A DNA stretch of 64,000 bases from the NCBI GenBank assembly GCA_903827945.1, contig CAIKKN010000017.1:1-64000 (forward strand). Direction: 5' to 3'. The notes under the pieces are model-generated. The model was not told the origin of the DNA and did no database searches. It worked only from the letters and a program-made list of their open reading frames with translations. Below are positions 1 to 11,822 of this stretch, one piece after another. The DNA comes from an uncultured Actinomycetes bacterium. Its GTDB lineage: Bacteria; Actinomycetota; Actinomycetes; Nanopelagicales; Nanopelagicaceae. Both the position numbers and the translations under genes were made by a program. Within the stretch, counting starts at the first letter, position 1. Every line of letters begins with the position of its first letter.

Positions 1-143
1 AGGCTGCTCCAAAGCGCCGCAAGAAGGCTGCTGCTAAGCCAGCTGCTAAGAAGGCTGCTCCAAAGCGCCGCAAGAAGGCTGCTGCTAAGCCAGCTGCTAA
101 GAAGGCTGCTCCAAAGCGCCGCAAGAAGGCTGCTGCAAAGTAA
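1..143 (+). CDS. C-terminal tail of a histone/HU-like DNA-binding protein (5' end outside window)
   Basis: Only the last 46 codons are present, read in the frame beginning at base 3 and ending in TAA at 141-143. They encode nothing but Ala, Lys, Arg and Pro. A 17-residue unit (AAPKRRKKAAAKPAAKK) is repeated almost perfectly: two full copies and a partial third. Such basic PAKKA-like tails are known on actinobacterial HU proteins (HupB/HupS type) and on histone H1-like proteins, where they bind and compact DNA. The globular domain lies outside the window, so HU versus H1-like cannot be decided. A good terminator follows directly. Confidence 0.7.
   Translation, partial: AAPKRRKKAAAKPAAKKAAPKRRKKAAAKPAAKKAAPKRRKKAAAK
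3..140 (+). repeat. 51-bp tandem repeat in the basic tail
   Basis: A 51-bp unit starts at 3, 54 and 105 (the third copy is cut after 36 coding bases). The copies are identical at nucleotide level apart from the last Ala codon (GCA instead of GCT). Near-identity at synonymous positions suggests recent duplication or ongoing homogenisation, so the tail length may vary between strains. Confidence 0.85.
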
Positions 144-158
144 TTTGCAATTAAAAAA

Positions 159-197
159 CCCCGTCGCATTCTGAAAAGAATGTGGCGGGGTTTTTTT
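159..197 (+). terminator. Rho-independent terminator after the DNA-binding protein
   Basis: A GC-rich stem (CCCCGTCGCATTC pairing with GAATGTGGCGGGG, one mismatch and one wobble) has a short A-rich loop and is followed by a run of seven T. It lies 15 bases after the stop codon. Preceding A residues could let it also act on the convergent MarR gene ending at 214. Confidence 0.85.
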
Positions 198-213
198 AGT
201 TATTAAATCTAAT

Positions 214-705
214 TTACTTTTTATCCTGTTCGGCCAAATACTGTTCGCGAAGTTGACTATGAACACGGTCGAAAATTCTCGCCATATCCTCTTGGTCCTT
301 GACTGTTAAATGATCGATGAATCTATTGCGAATGCTTTCAGTGTGATCAGGGGCTGCCTTCACCAAAGTCTTCCAACCACGATCAGTCATGACAGCCCAC
401 AACCCACGGCGGTCTTCCTTACAAGCTTCACGTTTTACCCAGCCAGCTTTCTCCATCACTTTCATCCGGTGGGATAGCCGAGACTTTGAGATTAATCCAG
501 CCTCTGCAAGTTCAGTCATTCGAAGCCGACGGCCCTCTGCCTCTGAAAGAAGGACCAAAACTTCATAGTCAGGGAGTGATAACTCATGTGGGGAAAGGTC
601 TGCTTCTAGAGCTTCCATCATGCGGCGAACGGTTTGGATATAGGAACGCCAAGCCTTCATTTCGCGCGGGTTGAGCCACTTTGGTTCTAGCTTCTTTATT
701 GCCAT
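214..705 (-). CDS. MarR-family transcriptional regulator
   Basis: The 163-residue protein has the usual MarR length and layout: N-terminal helices, then a winged helix with 'TELAEAGLISKSRLSHRMKVMEKAGWVKREAC' spread over about residues 63-95 (recognition helix and wing), then a D-R-R wing tip and a C-terminal dimerisation helix. MarR proteins are dimeric repressors that usually release DNA on binding phenolic or other small ligands. The start is ATG at 705. A -10 box TAGAAT (717-712) places the transcript start on or next to the ATG, so the mRNA is probably leaderless. A palindrome-like site at 721-742 overlaps the promoter, so autoregulation is likely. The same site is found before a dioxygenase at 11.8 kb and YceI at 57 kb. 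Confidence 0.9.
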   Translation of the reverse strand: MAIKKLEPKWLNPREMKAWRSYIQTVRRMMEALEADLSPHELSLPDYEVLVLLSEAEGRRLRMTELAEAGLISKSRLSHRMKVMEKAGWVKREACKEDRRGLWAVMTDRGWKTLVKAAPDHTESIRNRFIDHLTVKDQEDMARIFDRVHSQLREQYLAEQDKK

Positions 706-711
706 GCCTGA

Positions 712-765
712 ATTCTACGCTTTAGTTGAAAGTTGAACAAATATTGCCGTGCCTAGCTGTAATAC
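712..765. promoter_or_regulatory. Divergent promoter with MarR-type operator (marR / M13 peptidase)
   Basis: The left arm TTTAGTTGAA (721-730), a 2-nt spacer and an imperfect right arm TTGAACAAAT (733-742) match the perfect palindrome at 11801-11822 in 7 of 10 right-arm positions. Leftward, TTGTTC (740-735), 17 bases and TAGAAT (717-712) form a promoter reaching the MarR ATG. Rightward, TTGAAC (733-738) and TGTAAT (758-763, spacing 19) lead to the peptidase ATG at 775. Both transcripts would be leaderless or nearly so. Confidence 0.65.
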
Positions 766-774
766 GATTCCCGC

Positions 775-2739
775 ATGTCCACATTAAAAAGCGGTATCAC
801 TTTCGAGCATGCAGACCAGACCATTCGCCTTCAAGATGACCTCTTTCGCCACATGAATGGAAAGTGGCTTAAGGAGAGTGAAATCCCTTCAGACCGTTCT
901 GGCGATGGTGCCTTCAATGCACTTCGAGTGAAGGCAGAAAAAGAAGTTTTCGACATTATCGAAGAGCTTTCAAAACACGAGCATCCTGCCGGAAGCAATG
1001 CGCAGAAAATCGGAGACCTCTACCGATCTTTCATGGACGAAGATCGAATTGAAAAACTTGGAATAGCCCCCCTCCTCGAAGAGCTCACCGCTGCTGCCTC
1101 AATCAAAACTTCCAGCGACTTCATTCGCCTCATGGGCGATTTTGAAACCCGCGGAAATGGCGGACTTTTCTATTTGTTTATTACAAGCGATCACAAAGAT
1201 TCTGACACCAATATTTCTTATATCGGACAAGCCGGAATAAGTCTGCCGGATGAGGCTTACTACCGCGAAGAGGAATACGCCCCTCTCCGAAAAGCTCTTC
1301 TGGTTCATATTGAGAAAATGTTTGAGCTAGCAGGATTACCAGATGGAGTAGCTCACGCGAAAAGGATTCTTGCCCTTGAAACTAAAATCGCATCTCACCA
1401 TTGGGATCAAGTTCGTGATCGTGACAGCCTTGCGACGTATAACAAATTTTCATTTGCAGATTTGCAAAAACTCTCAGATGGGTTTGACTGGGAGCTATAT
1501 CTGACCGCTTCCAAGGCTCCTAAAAAGGTAGTAGAAAACGTCATCGTTAGACAGCCATCATTCTTTAGCGGAATTGGGCAACTTCTTGCAGATTTCGATG
1601 CTCCGGCTTGGAGTTCATGGCTGCAATGGCATCTGCTTTCAGGCTCGGCGCCATTCCTGAATAAGGCACTCGTTGAAGAAAACTTTTCTTTTTTTGGCAC
1701 AACTTTGAGCGGAACCCCAGAACTTCGAGAGCGCTGGAAGCGCGGCGTTTCAATGGTCGAAGGAGTCCTCGGCGAAGCTATTGGTGAAATTTATGTGGCA
1801 AAGCATTTTCCACCAGCCGCTAAGACCCGCATGGTTGAACTCGTCAAGAATTTACTTGAGGCATATCGCGTGGACATCAACGCCCTTGATTGGATGACTC
1901 CGCAGACTAAAGAAAAAGCTTTTGAAAAAATCGATAAGTTCACTCCAAAAATTGGGTATCCAGATAAATTCCGTGACTACTCGGAGCTGACGATTGTTGC
2001 CGACGATGTCATAGCAAATATCGCTGCCACCACAAAGTTCCAAATGGATTATGAATTTGCGAAAATAGGGGCGCCTGTAGATCGCTCCGAATGGCATATG
2101 TTTCCCCAGACCGTAAATGCGTATTACAACCCAGGGATGAATGAAATCGTCTTCCCGGCTGGAATTTTGCAGCCACCTTTCTTTGACCTTGAGGCAGATG
2201 ACGCCGCTAACTACGGTGGAATTGGAGCAGTGATTGGTCATGAAATTGGCCATGGCTTCGATGATCAAGGCTCCAAATATGATGGCGATGGAAACCTCAC
2301 TGATTGGTGGCAAGAAAGTGACCGCGCTGAATTTGAAAAGCGGGCCAATAAGTTAATTGCGCAATACGAAAAACTATTTCCACTTGAAACACCGGAGTCA
2401 CATGTAAATGGAGCCCTCACTGTTGGTGAGAACATCGGAGACCTTGGTGGATTAACAATTGCGCTCAAAGCTTATGAAATAGCCTTAAATGGCGCTTCTG
2501 CGCCCGTTTTAGAGGGTTTTACAGGTGTACAGCGGCTCTTCCTCGGTTGGGCACAAATTTGGCGCGGAAAAGTACGTCTAGAAGAGTTAAAACGGCGCCT
2601 TGCAACCGATCCCCACTCGCCCAGTGAATTTCGCTGCAACCAAATCGTAAAAAATCTTAACGAATTCTATGAAGCCTTCGATGTCAAAGAAGGTGACGCT
2701 CTCTTCTTGGCAGAATCTGAAAGAGTGCGAATTTGGTAG
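775..2739 (+). CDS. M13-family zinc metallopeptidase (PepO/neprilysin-like)
   Basis: This 654-residue protein has the full M13 catalytic signature: NAYYNP substrate-binding motif near residue 447, HEIGH with zinc ligands His489 and His493, and a third ligand Glu552 in GENIGDLGG. It ends in VRIW, close to the conserved C-terminal W motif of the family. M13 enzymes cleave oligopeptides. No signal peptide or membrane segment is seen, so it probably acts in the cytoplasm, as PepO does. This would suit the two peptide-type importers nearby. It is divergent from the MarR gene and shares the operator region. The ATG at 775 lies about 12 bases after a -10 box, which supports this start. Confidence 0.93.
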   Translation: MSTLKSGITFEHADQTIRLQDDLFRHMNGKWLKESEIPSDRSGDGAFNALRVKAEKEVFDIIEELSKHEHPAGSNAQKIGDLYRSFMDEDRIEKLGIAPLLEELTAAASIKTSSDFIRLMGDFETRGNGGLFYLFITSDHKDSDTNISYIGQAGISLPDEAYYREEEYAPLRKALLVHIEKMFELAGLPDGVAHAKRILALETKIASHHWDQVRDRDSLATYNKFSFADLQKLSDGFDWELYLTASKAPKKVVENVIVRQPSFFSGIGQLLADFDAPAWSSWLQWHLLSGSAPFLNKALVEENFSFFGTTLSGTPELRERWKRGVSMVEGVLGEAIGEIYVAKHFPPAAKTRMVELVKNLLEAYRVDINALDWMTPQTKEKAFEKIDKFTPKIGYPDKFRDYSELTIVADDVIANIAATTKFQMDYEFAKIGAPVDRSEWHMFPQTVNAYYNPGMNEIVFPAGILQPPFFDLEADDAANYGGIGAVIGHEIGHGFDDQGSKYDGDGNLTDWWQESDRAEFEKRANKLIAQYEKLFPLETPESHVNGALTVGENIGDLGGLTIALKAYEIALNGASAPVLEGFTGVQRLFLGWAQIWRGKVRLEELKRRLATDPHSPSEFRCNQIVKNLNEFYEAFDVKEGDALFLAESERVRIW

Positions 2740-4407
2740 TTAGTTTTTAGAAGCCAATCGAGCGGCGCGACGAAGTGCTTGCTCGGCTGGATCTGGAACC
2801 GGTACCGCCTCAATCAACCTTCGGGTGTACTCCATCGCAGGGTGCTTCAAAATTGCGTCACGATCGCCTTCCTCAATCAGAAGGCCATCCTGCATTACGG
2901 CTACTCGGTGAGAAAGAATATCGACGACTGCTAAATCATGGCTAATGAAGAGACAAGCGAACTTCAACTTTTCTTGAAGCCCTTGGAAGAGTTCAAGAAA
3001 ACGTGCTTGAACCGAAACATCCAAGGCAGATGTAGGTTCATCTGCAATCAATAAGTCAGGTGTGAGAGCAAGAGCTCTGGCAATTCCCACTCTTTGACGT
3101 TGCCCGCCAGAAAGTTCGTGCGGATATCGATTGCGATAACTCCGAGGTAGCTCGACTTGATCCAAGAGGTCTTCAACCAAGTGATTGAGTTCTGCGCCTT
3201 TTGCAAGACCTGCCAAGTAGATCGGCTCCCCAATGGATTCACCAATTGGTAGGCGAGGGTTCAGGGATGAGGCTGGATCTTGAAAAACTATTCCGGTATG
3301 CCGGCGGATTGCCGATAAGTCTTTTTGAGTAGCCCTGCTTATGTCTGTGCCTGCAATTGTTAGTTTTCCAGATTTAATTGGAATTAAGCCGATGGCCGCG
3401 CGACCAACTGTGGTTTTACCTGAACCCGATTCGCCAACGAGACCAACAATTTCTCCAGGGAAAATCTCAAGGTTAAAGTTCTTAACAGCAGTGAATGCCG
3501 GGATGCGTCCTCGCTTTGGGTATTCGATGGTGACATCGCTCAAAGTAAGTACTGGCGCAGGTTTTCCGCTCTTTCCAAAATCCAAGGTGCGCTTTGCGCT
3601 GTGTCCCAATTTTGGAACAGCCGCTAGAAGTTCTTTTGTGTATGGATGAGTTGGGTGATTGAAAATCGCATCCGCCGATCCACTCTCAACTACACGGCCA
3701 TCTTTCATGACGAGAATGTCATCGGCCATATCTGCCACAACGCCCATGGCGTGCGTGATCAAAAGGATTGCCGAATTAAGGCGGGACTTAAGCCCTCGCA
3801 TCAAATCAAGGATTTCTGCCTGGAATGTTACATCCAGAGCGGTTGTTGGTTCATCAGCAACAAGTAGCGCCGGATCGCAAGCAAGAGCTTGGGCAATCAT
3901 TGCTCGTTGGCGTTGTCCACCCGAGAGCTGGTGTGGGTACTTTTCAAATGACTTTTCTGGATCGGGAATTTCCACCATAGTGAGAAGTTCGACCGCGCGA
4001 AGACGCGCTTCCTTAGGGCCCATATCAAAATGAGTACGAAGGGTTTCCACGATTTGGAAACCAATTGTGTATACGGGGTTCAGAGCAGTCATTGGCTCTT
4101 GGAAGATATAAGCCACTTCCTTGCCGCGGAATTTGCGGAGCAAAGAAGATGGCGCCCCAATCATCTCTTCGCCTTTAACTTTGACACTTCCATGCGTGCG
4201 AGCATTGGATGCCAAAATACTCATGAGACCCATGGCGGTTGTTGATTTTCCACTTCCGGATTCCCCGACGATTGCGGTAACTTTCCCCGCCTCCACATCG
4301 AAGTTCATATCAATGGCTGCGGGATACCAAACACCATCTACCCAAAATTCAACGGTAAAATCTTTAACGCTTAGAACTGGCTCAGCCACGGAAATCACCA
4401 CTTTCAT
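2740..4407 (-). CDS. Double-domain ABC ATPase of a peptide-type importer (DppD-DppF fusion)
   Basis: Two complete ABC ATPase domains lie in one 555-residue chain. Each has a Walker A motif (GESGSGKST and GESGSGKTT), an LSGGQRQR signature and a Walker B ending in ADEP. The first H-loop reads THAMG instead of the usual THDMG, but the catalytic His is kept. Oligopeptide/dipeptide ATPases with this fused layout are known in Actinobacteria. It would energise the two permeases encoded just upstream at 5050-7670. I chose ATG 4407, because an in-frame upstream extension runs through the start region of the opposite-strand gene at 4424 and looks non-coding. The gene is separated from its permeases by that opposite-strand gene, so it needs its own promoter or transcription must read through it. 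Confidence 0.93.
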   Translation of the reverse strand: MKVVISVAEPVLSVKDFTVEFWVDGVWYPAAIDMNFDVEAGKVTAIVGESGSGKSTTAMGLMSILASNARTHGSVKVKGEEMIGAPSSLLRKFRGKEVAYIFQEPMTALNPVYTIGFQIVETLRTHFDMGPKEARLRAVELLTMVEIPDPEKSFEKYPHQLSGGQRQRAMIAQALACDPALLVADEPTTALDVTFQAEILDLMRGLKSRLNSAILLITHAMGVVADMADDILVMKDGRVVESGSADAIFNHPTHPYTKELLAAVPKLGHSAKRTLDFGKSGKPAPVLTLSDVTIEYPKRGRIPAFTAVKNFNLEIFPGEIVGLVGESGSGKTTVGRAAIGLIPIKSGKLTIAGTDISRATQKDLSAIRRHTGIVFQDPASSLNPRLPIGESIGEPIYLAGLAKGAELNHLVEDLLDQVELPRSYRNRYPHELSGGQRQRVGIARALALTPDLLIADEPTSALDVSVQARFLELFQGLQEKLKFACLFISHDLAVVDILSHRVAVMQDGLLIEEGDRDAILKHPAMEYTRRLIEAVPVPDPAEQALRRAARLASKN

Positions 4408-4423
4408 ATGACACCATGTAGTC

Positions 4424-5035
4424 ATGGTAGTTATGAGTGGCGTCAGCAACCCCGAGGTTTTCAGAACCAAATCCAGCACCATTGGTGCCGGCATAGTTCT
4501 TTTGTTGATTCTGGCCTTGAATATTCAAACCTGGTTTTCCAGTTCCTTGCGAAGTGACATTGTCACCCTCGTGTGGTCCACTTTTTTCTGCGGAATTATT
4601 TATTTGGTTATCTACAAACCCAAAATTACGATCTTCGATGAGGGCGTAACCATTACGAACCCCGTCAAGGAATTCACTATCGGATGGGATAGTGTCGATG
4701 AAGTCGAAGCCCGATACAGCATGTCCATCATTACCAATGATGGAAAAGAAATTTTCGCTTGGGCTGCCCCAGCTCCAGGCAGGTACCACGCGCGCAGTAT
4801 CCATCCGAGTGAAGTCCGCGGAATGAACGTTGGCGCCCAAGGAATCATTAGGCCAGGTGAATCCCCTCGCGCTGACTCCGGCGTTGCCAAACACTTGGTA
4901 TTGACTCGCTTGGAAAAGTTCAGGCACGGCAGCGTCAAACCTGTACAGGACAGCGCTCGACTTCAATGGACGGGAATCTCCATAACCGGAGTGAGCCTCG
5001 TCGTAGGAATAGCTCTGCATCTCATACGTTTTTAG
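4424..5035 (+). CDS. Membrane protein with bacterial PH-like domain
   Basis: The 203-residue product has two N-terminal membrane helices (about residues 20-36 and 46-63), then a beta-rich stretch opening KITIFDEGVTI and including a W-D-S-V-D-E-V turn typical of bacterial PH-like domains, and a C-terminal hydrophobic helix (about 184-201). Small membrane proteins of this shape are common in Actinobacteria and have no firm function. The gene lies on the opposite strand inside the importer-1 operon, 16 bases from the start of the ATPase and 14 bases before the end of a permease. ATG 4433 is an alternative start. The competing minus-strand frame over the same bases shows no domain or membrane pattern, so the plus strand is preferred. 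Confidence 0.75.
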   Translation: MVVMSGVSNPEVFRTKSSTIGAGIVLLLILALNIQTWFSSSLRSDIVTLVWSTFFCGIIYLVIYKPKITIFDEGVTITNPVKEFTIGWDSVDEVEARYSMSIITNDGKEIFAWAAPAPGRYHARSIHPSEVRGMNVGAQGIIRPGESPRADSGVAKHLVLTRLEKFRHGSVKPVQDSARLQWTGISITGVSLVVGIALHLIRF

Positions 5036-5049
5036 TTTTTGTTGCACAG

Positions 5050-6126
5050 TTACTCACCACCCTTTAATTCCGTACGGGCTACGCGTCGATCTTTAAGGGA
5101 AAGTCGGCGGCGTTGGCGCGGATCGAATGCGTCGCGAAGGCCATCACCAATGAAATTCACACTTAAAGCAATGGCGATGATAAAAAATCCTGGGTACCAA
5201 AACAGATACGGCCTGGAGGTGAAAGAGTCTTGATATTGACTAATCAATAGACCCAGTGAGACGTCGGGGGCCACAACACCAAATCCAATGTAGGAAAGCG
5301 CCGTTTCAAGGAGAATTGCGCCAGACATTAAAAGAGTAACTGAAACAATGATGACACCAACAGCGTTCGGCAAAATATGTTTAAAAATAATTCGACGATT
5401 GCTGGCTCCAGCCACACGAGCTGCGTCCACAAATTCAAGTTCGCGCAGTTTCAAGAATTCACCGCGCACCAGCCGAGAAAGTCCCGTCCATGAAAATAGA
5501 CCCAGATATAAAGCTAGAAAAGTTGCACCTAAGTTTCCAAAATGGAAACCAATCACTGAGCCGATAATGATTGATGGAATTGTGATGATGAAATCGGTGA
5601 AACGCATCAAGACTGCATCAACAGTTCCTCTAAAGAAGCCAGAGATTGCTCCAACGATTGTTCCAAGAGTTCCACCGACGATACCCACGACGAACATGAC
5701 CATTATCGATCGTTGTGCACCTTTCATCACAAGGGCAAAATAATCGCGACCAATATCATCTTGTCCAAATGGATGCTCGCCTAAACCAAACCCTGCTCCC
5801 CCAAGGAACTTAGGTCGAAGGCTAAATGTTGGGCAACCAACGTTTCCTCCAGCGCAATCCTTTGTACGAAGCTCAGGAATATCTTCAATGCGATATTTCC
5901 ACCAACCATGTATTTTCCAAGGACCAAATTTGAAATCCAAAGCGGTGTAGACAAATAGGGTCAGAAAAACAAGCGTGAAAACTGAAATCATTGCAGCTCG
6001 GTGACGAACGAAGCGCTTGAAAACAATTTGACGCTGGCTTAAGCCTTCAGTCTCCTTGTTTGAGATTGCGTTTTCAGCGGCATCCGTAGTCGTGAGCTCG
6101 ACGCTCTTGCCTTTAAAAATACCCAT
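5050..6126 (-). CDS. ABC importer permease, OppC/DppC type (importer 1)
   Basis: A 358-residue integral membrane protein with a cytoplasmic N-terminus of about 45 residues, a first helix (AAMISVFTLVFLTLFVYTAL), a roughly 100-residue external segment, and then the BPD_transp_1 core of five helices. The EAA loop that contacts the ATPase is seen as EFVDAARVAGASNRRI followed by KHILPN. It pairs with the OppB-type permease at 6126-7670; stop and start share one base (TAATG), so the two are translationally coupled. The cargo cannot be read from the sequence; the family transports peptides, nickel or opine-like compounds. Confidence 0.92.
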   Translation of the reverse strand: MGIFKGKSVELTTTDAAENAISNKETEGLSQRQIVFKRFVRHRAAMISVFTLVFLTLFVYTALDFKFGPWKIHGWWKYRIEDIPELRTKDCAGGNVGCPTFSLRPKFLGGAGFGLGEHPFGQDDIGRDYFALVMKGAQRSIMVMFVVGIVGGTLGTIVGAISGFFRGTVDAVLMRFTDFIITIPSIIIGSVIGFHFGNLGATFLALYLGLFSWTGLSRLVRGEFLKLRELEFVDAARVAGASNRRIIFKHILPNAVGVIIVSVTLLMSGAILLETALSYIGFGVVAPDVSLGLLISQYQDSFTSRPYLFWYPGFFIIAIALSVNFIGDGLRDAFDPRQRRRLSLKDRRVARTELKGGE

Positions 6127-7670
6127 TATTTACCAGCCCCCACTCGAATTCGAGGATCAAGAGCGCTGTAGAGCAAATCGGCGATTAAATTTGCGAGAAC
6201 TGAGAGTGAAGCAGTTATGAAGAAAACGGCCATCAAGAGATTGAGATCAAAACTACCAATAGCTTGGCGAAAAAGAGTTCCCATGCCTACCCACCCAAAG
6301 ACACTCTCTGTGATGATGGCGCCACCAATAATTCCAGCGAAATCGACAACAATAATTGTGGTTAATGGAATCAAAGTATTTCGAAATGCGTGACGCATTA
6401 TGACGGTGCGCTCGGTTAAACCTTTAGCTCGAGCTGTTCGGATGTAGTCAGCGTTTAGGACATCAAGCAATGTGCCGCGAGTAAAGCGAACATAACCTGC
6501 GAATGAAATAAGAGTCAGGGCAATTGTTGGCAAAATTAAATGCATCAGGGTGTCTAGGGTGCTCAACCAAAAATCGCTCTGGTCAAGAAGTGAATTTGCC
6601 TGCCCAATCGTTGGAACTGGGCGGCCATTTACCGCATCAGTTGCCATGTAAGGCGCCCAGGTTTGCATCAATCTGTCTAGCAGCATGAGGAGTGAAATCA
6701 CAAAACCTGTAATCATCGTTGTTCGAACGACAGGTCCACGATCAATCTTGGCAAAGAAGCGCCCCACAGCGGCGCCCAGGCCGAGGGTAAGTAGCGCCAT
6801 CAATAAGAGAGTACTTACATGTGGTGAATGCTTGAAAAAATATTGTGCCGGATAATATGAAATCAATCCCAGCAAAGCCATCACTTGCGAAGCGCGAAGC
6901 GCGCTTTTGTTATGCAAACCGACTGAAAGTTGAGTGACTCCGTAAGCAATTCCAATGCCTGCTCCAAAAATGACAATTGGGCCTAATCCAGGGTGGGTGA
7001 ACCACTTGAGAAGACTCAAAGCTTCCAAAAGTGCACCTGTGCCTACAGCGACTGCGGCAAATATTTGAAAAACTCGTGTGCGTGATCCGCTAATTACTCC
7101 AGCCCAAAAGATTCCGCTGACAACGCTAAAAGCGATGTTCCAGCCGAGCGGGACGCTTGGGTTTGCAAGAAAAGTATTAAATCTAATTGCGAGATATTGC
7201 TTGAGAAGCACGGCGACCCAGAAAACAGGGAGTGAATACATCAAGAACGATACAAAGGTCATTGCATAGTCAAAACGGCTGTATTGACGCAAGGCAGTCA
7301 CAATTCCGACAGTTATTCCAAGCACTATTGCAACAATTGTTGCCATCGTTACAAGTCTTATTGTTACTGGAATTGCATGCTGCACAAGACCTGAAACTTG
7401 TTGCCCGTTACGCGCGTTTCCAAAATCTAGGTGGCCGACAAAGAGACCAAGAATTCCACGAAGCCAAATGAAATAGCGAAGTGGAGGAGGGACATTGAGT
7501 TGAAGTTCGCGGGTTAAAGTGATGATTTGTTGCTTCGCACTTGGCTCGCTACTTGTACGAAGTCCTTCAAGGGGATCACCTGAAATTGCTGCAAGGTTAT
7601 AAAGAATAAAGCTTGAGCCAAAGAGAATGACCAAGAGGATTCCAAGTCTGCGCATAATGTAAGCAAACAT
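6126..7670 (-). CDS. ABC importer permease, OppB/DppB type with large internal membrane insertion (importer 1)
   Basis: The N-terminus (MRRLGILLVILFGSSFILYN) and the C-terminal half (EAA loop ADYIRTARAKGLTERTV, then RHAFRNTLIPL) are classic OppB. The 514-residue length is about 180 more than normal; the OppB of importer 2 is 329. The excess is one block at about residues 180-345, with roughly four or five further hydrophobic helices between the second/third core helices and the conserved LILPTIALTLISFAGYVRFTR segment. The start ATG 7670 has a GGAG ribosome-binding site 9 bases upstream. The gene follows the binding-protein gene after a strong hairpin. Confidence 0.92.
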   Translation of the reverse strand: MFAYIMRRLGILLVILFGSSFILYNLAAISGDPLEGLRTSSEPSAKQQIITLTRELQLNVPPPLRYFIWLRGILGLFVGHLDFGNARNGQQVSGLVQHAIPVTIRLVTMATIVAIVLGITVGIVTALRQYSRFDYAMTFVSFLMYSLPVFWVAVLLKQYLAIRFNTFLANPSVPLGWNIAFSVVSGIFWAGVISGSRTRVFQIFAAVAVGTGALLEALSLLKWFTHPGLGPIVIFGAGIGIAYGVTQLSVGLHNKSALRASQVMALLGLISYYPAQYFFKHSPHVSTLLLMALLTLGLGAAVGRFFAKIDRGPVVRTTMITGFVISLLMLLDRLMQTWAPYMATDAVNGRPVPTIGQANSLLDQSDFWLSTLDTLMHLILPTIALTLISFAGYVRFTRGTLLDVLNADYIRTARAKGLTERTVIMRHAFRNTLIPLTTIIVVDFAGIIGGAIITESVFGWVGMGTLFRQAIGSFDLNLLMAVFFITASLSVLANLIADLLYSALDPRIRVGAGK

Positions 7671-7726
7671 TGGAATTTTCTCCGTTTCTTAAGGGTGTAA
7701 GTGGTGTTTCAAGACTTTCATGCATA

Positions 7727-7752
7727 GTGGTGCCCGGCGAACCGAGCACCAC
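7727..7752 (-). promoter_or_regulatory. Intra-operon hairpin after the binding-protein gene
   Basis: GTGGTGC (7727-7733) pairs with GCACCAC (7746-7752); inside, CGG and CCG pair round a CGAA loop after one mismatch. There is no T run, so it is unlikely to be a full terminator. Placed between the binding-protein and permease genes, it most likely protects the 3' end of the binding-protein message or partly attenuates transcription. A similar element is found at 15639-15666 in the other importer operon. Confidence 0.6.
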
Positions 7753-7796
7753 TCTCCGAGATGCATGTACTAAGAACTAGTTAGTAAAACTAATTA

Positions 7797-11782
<3,986 letters not shown>

Positions 11783-11788
11783 ACTGAA

Positions 11789-11822
11789 AGAATAATCCTT
11801 TTTAGTTGAAAGTTCAACTAAA
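11789..11822 (-). promoter_or_regulatory. Promoter and perfect MarR-type palindrome before the LigB dioxygenase
   Basis: TTTAGTTGAA (11801-11810), AG, TTCAACTAAA (11813-11822) is a perfect inverted repeat with 10-base arms. On the minus strand the -35 TTGAAC is 11817-11812 and the -10 TATTCT is 11794-11789, spaced 17. The operator therefore covers the -35 element. It also contains the TAG stop codon of the upstream DUF2236 gene (11818-11820). Confidence 0.75.

Noticed and set aside
4382-5047. Long minus-strand frame opposite the PH-domain gene
   Set aside because: No domain, membrane pattern or ribosome-binding site; the plus-strand product has clear helices and a PH-like pattern.
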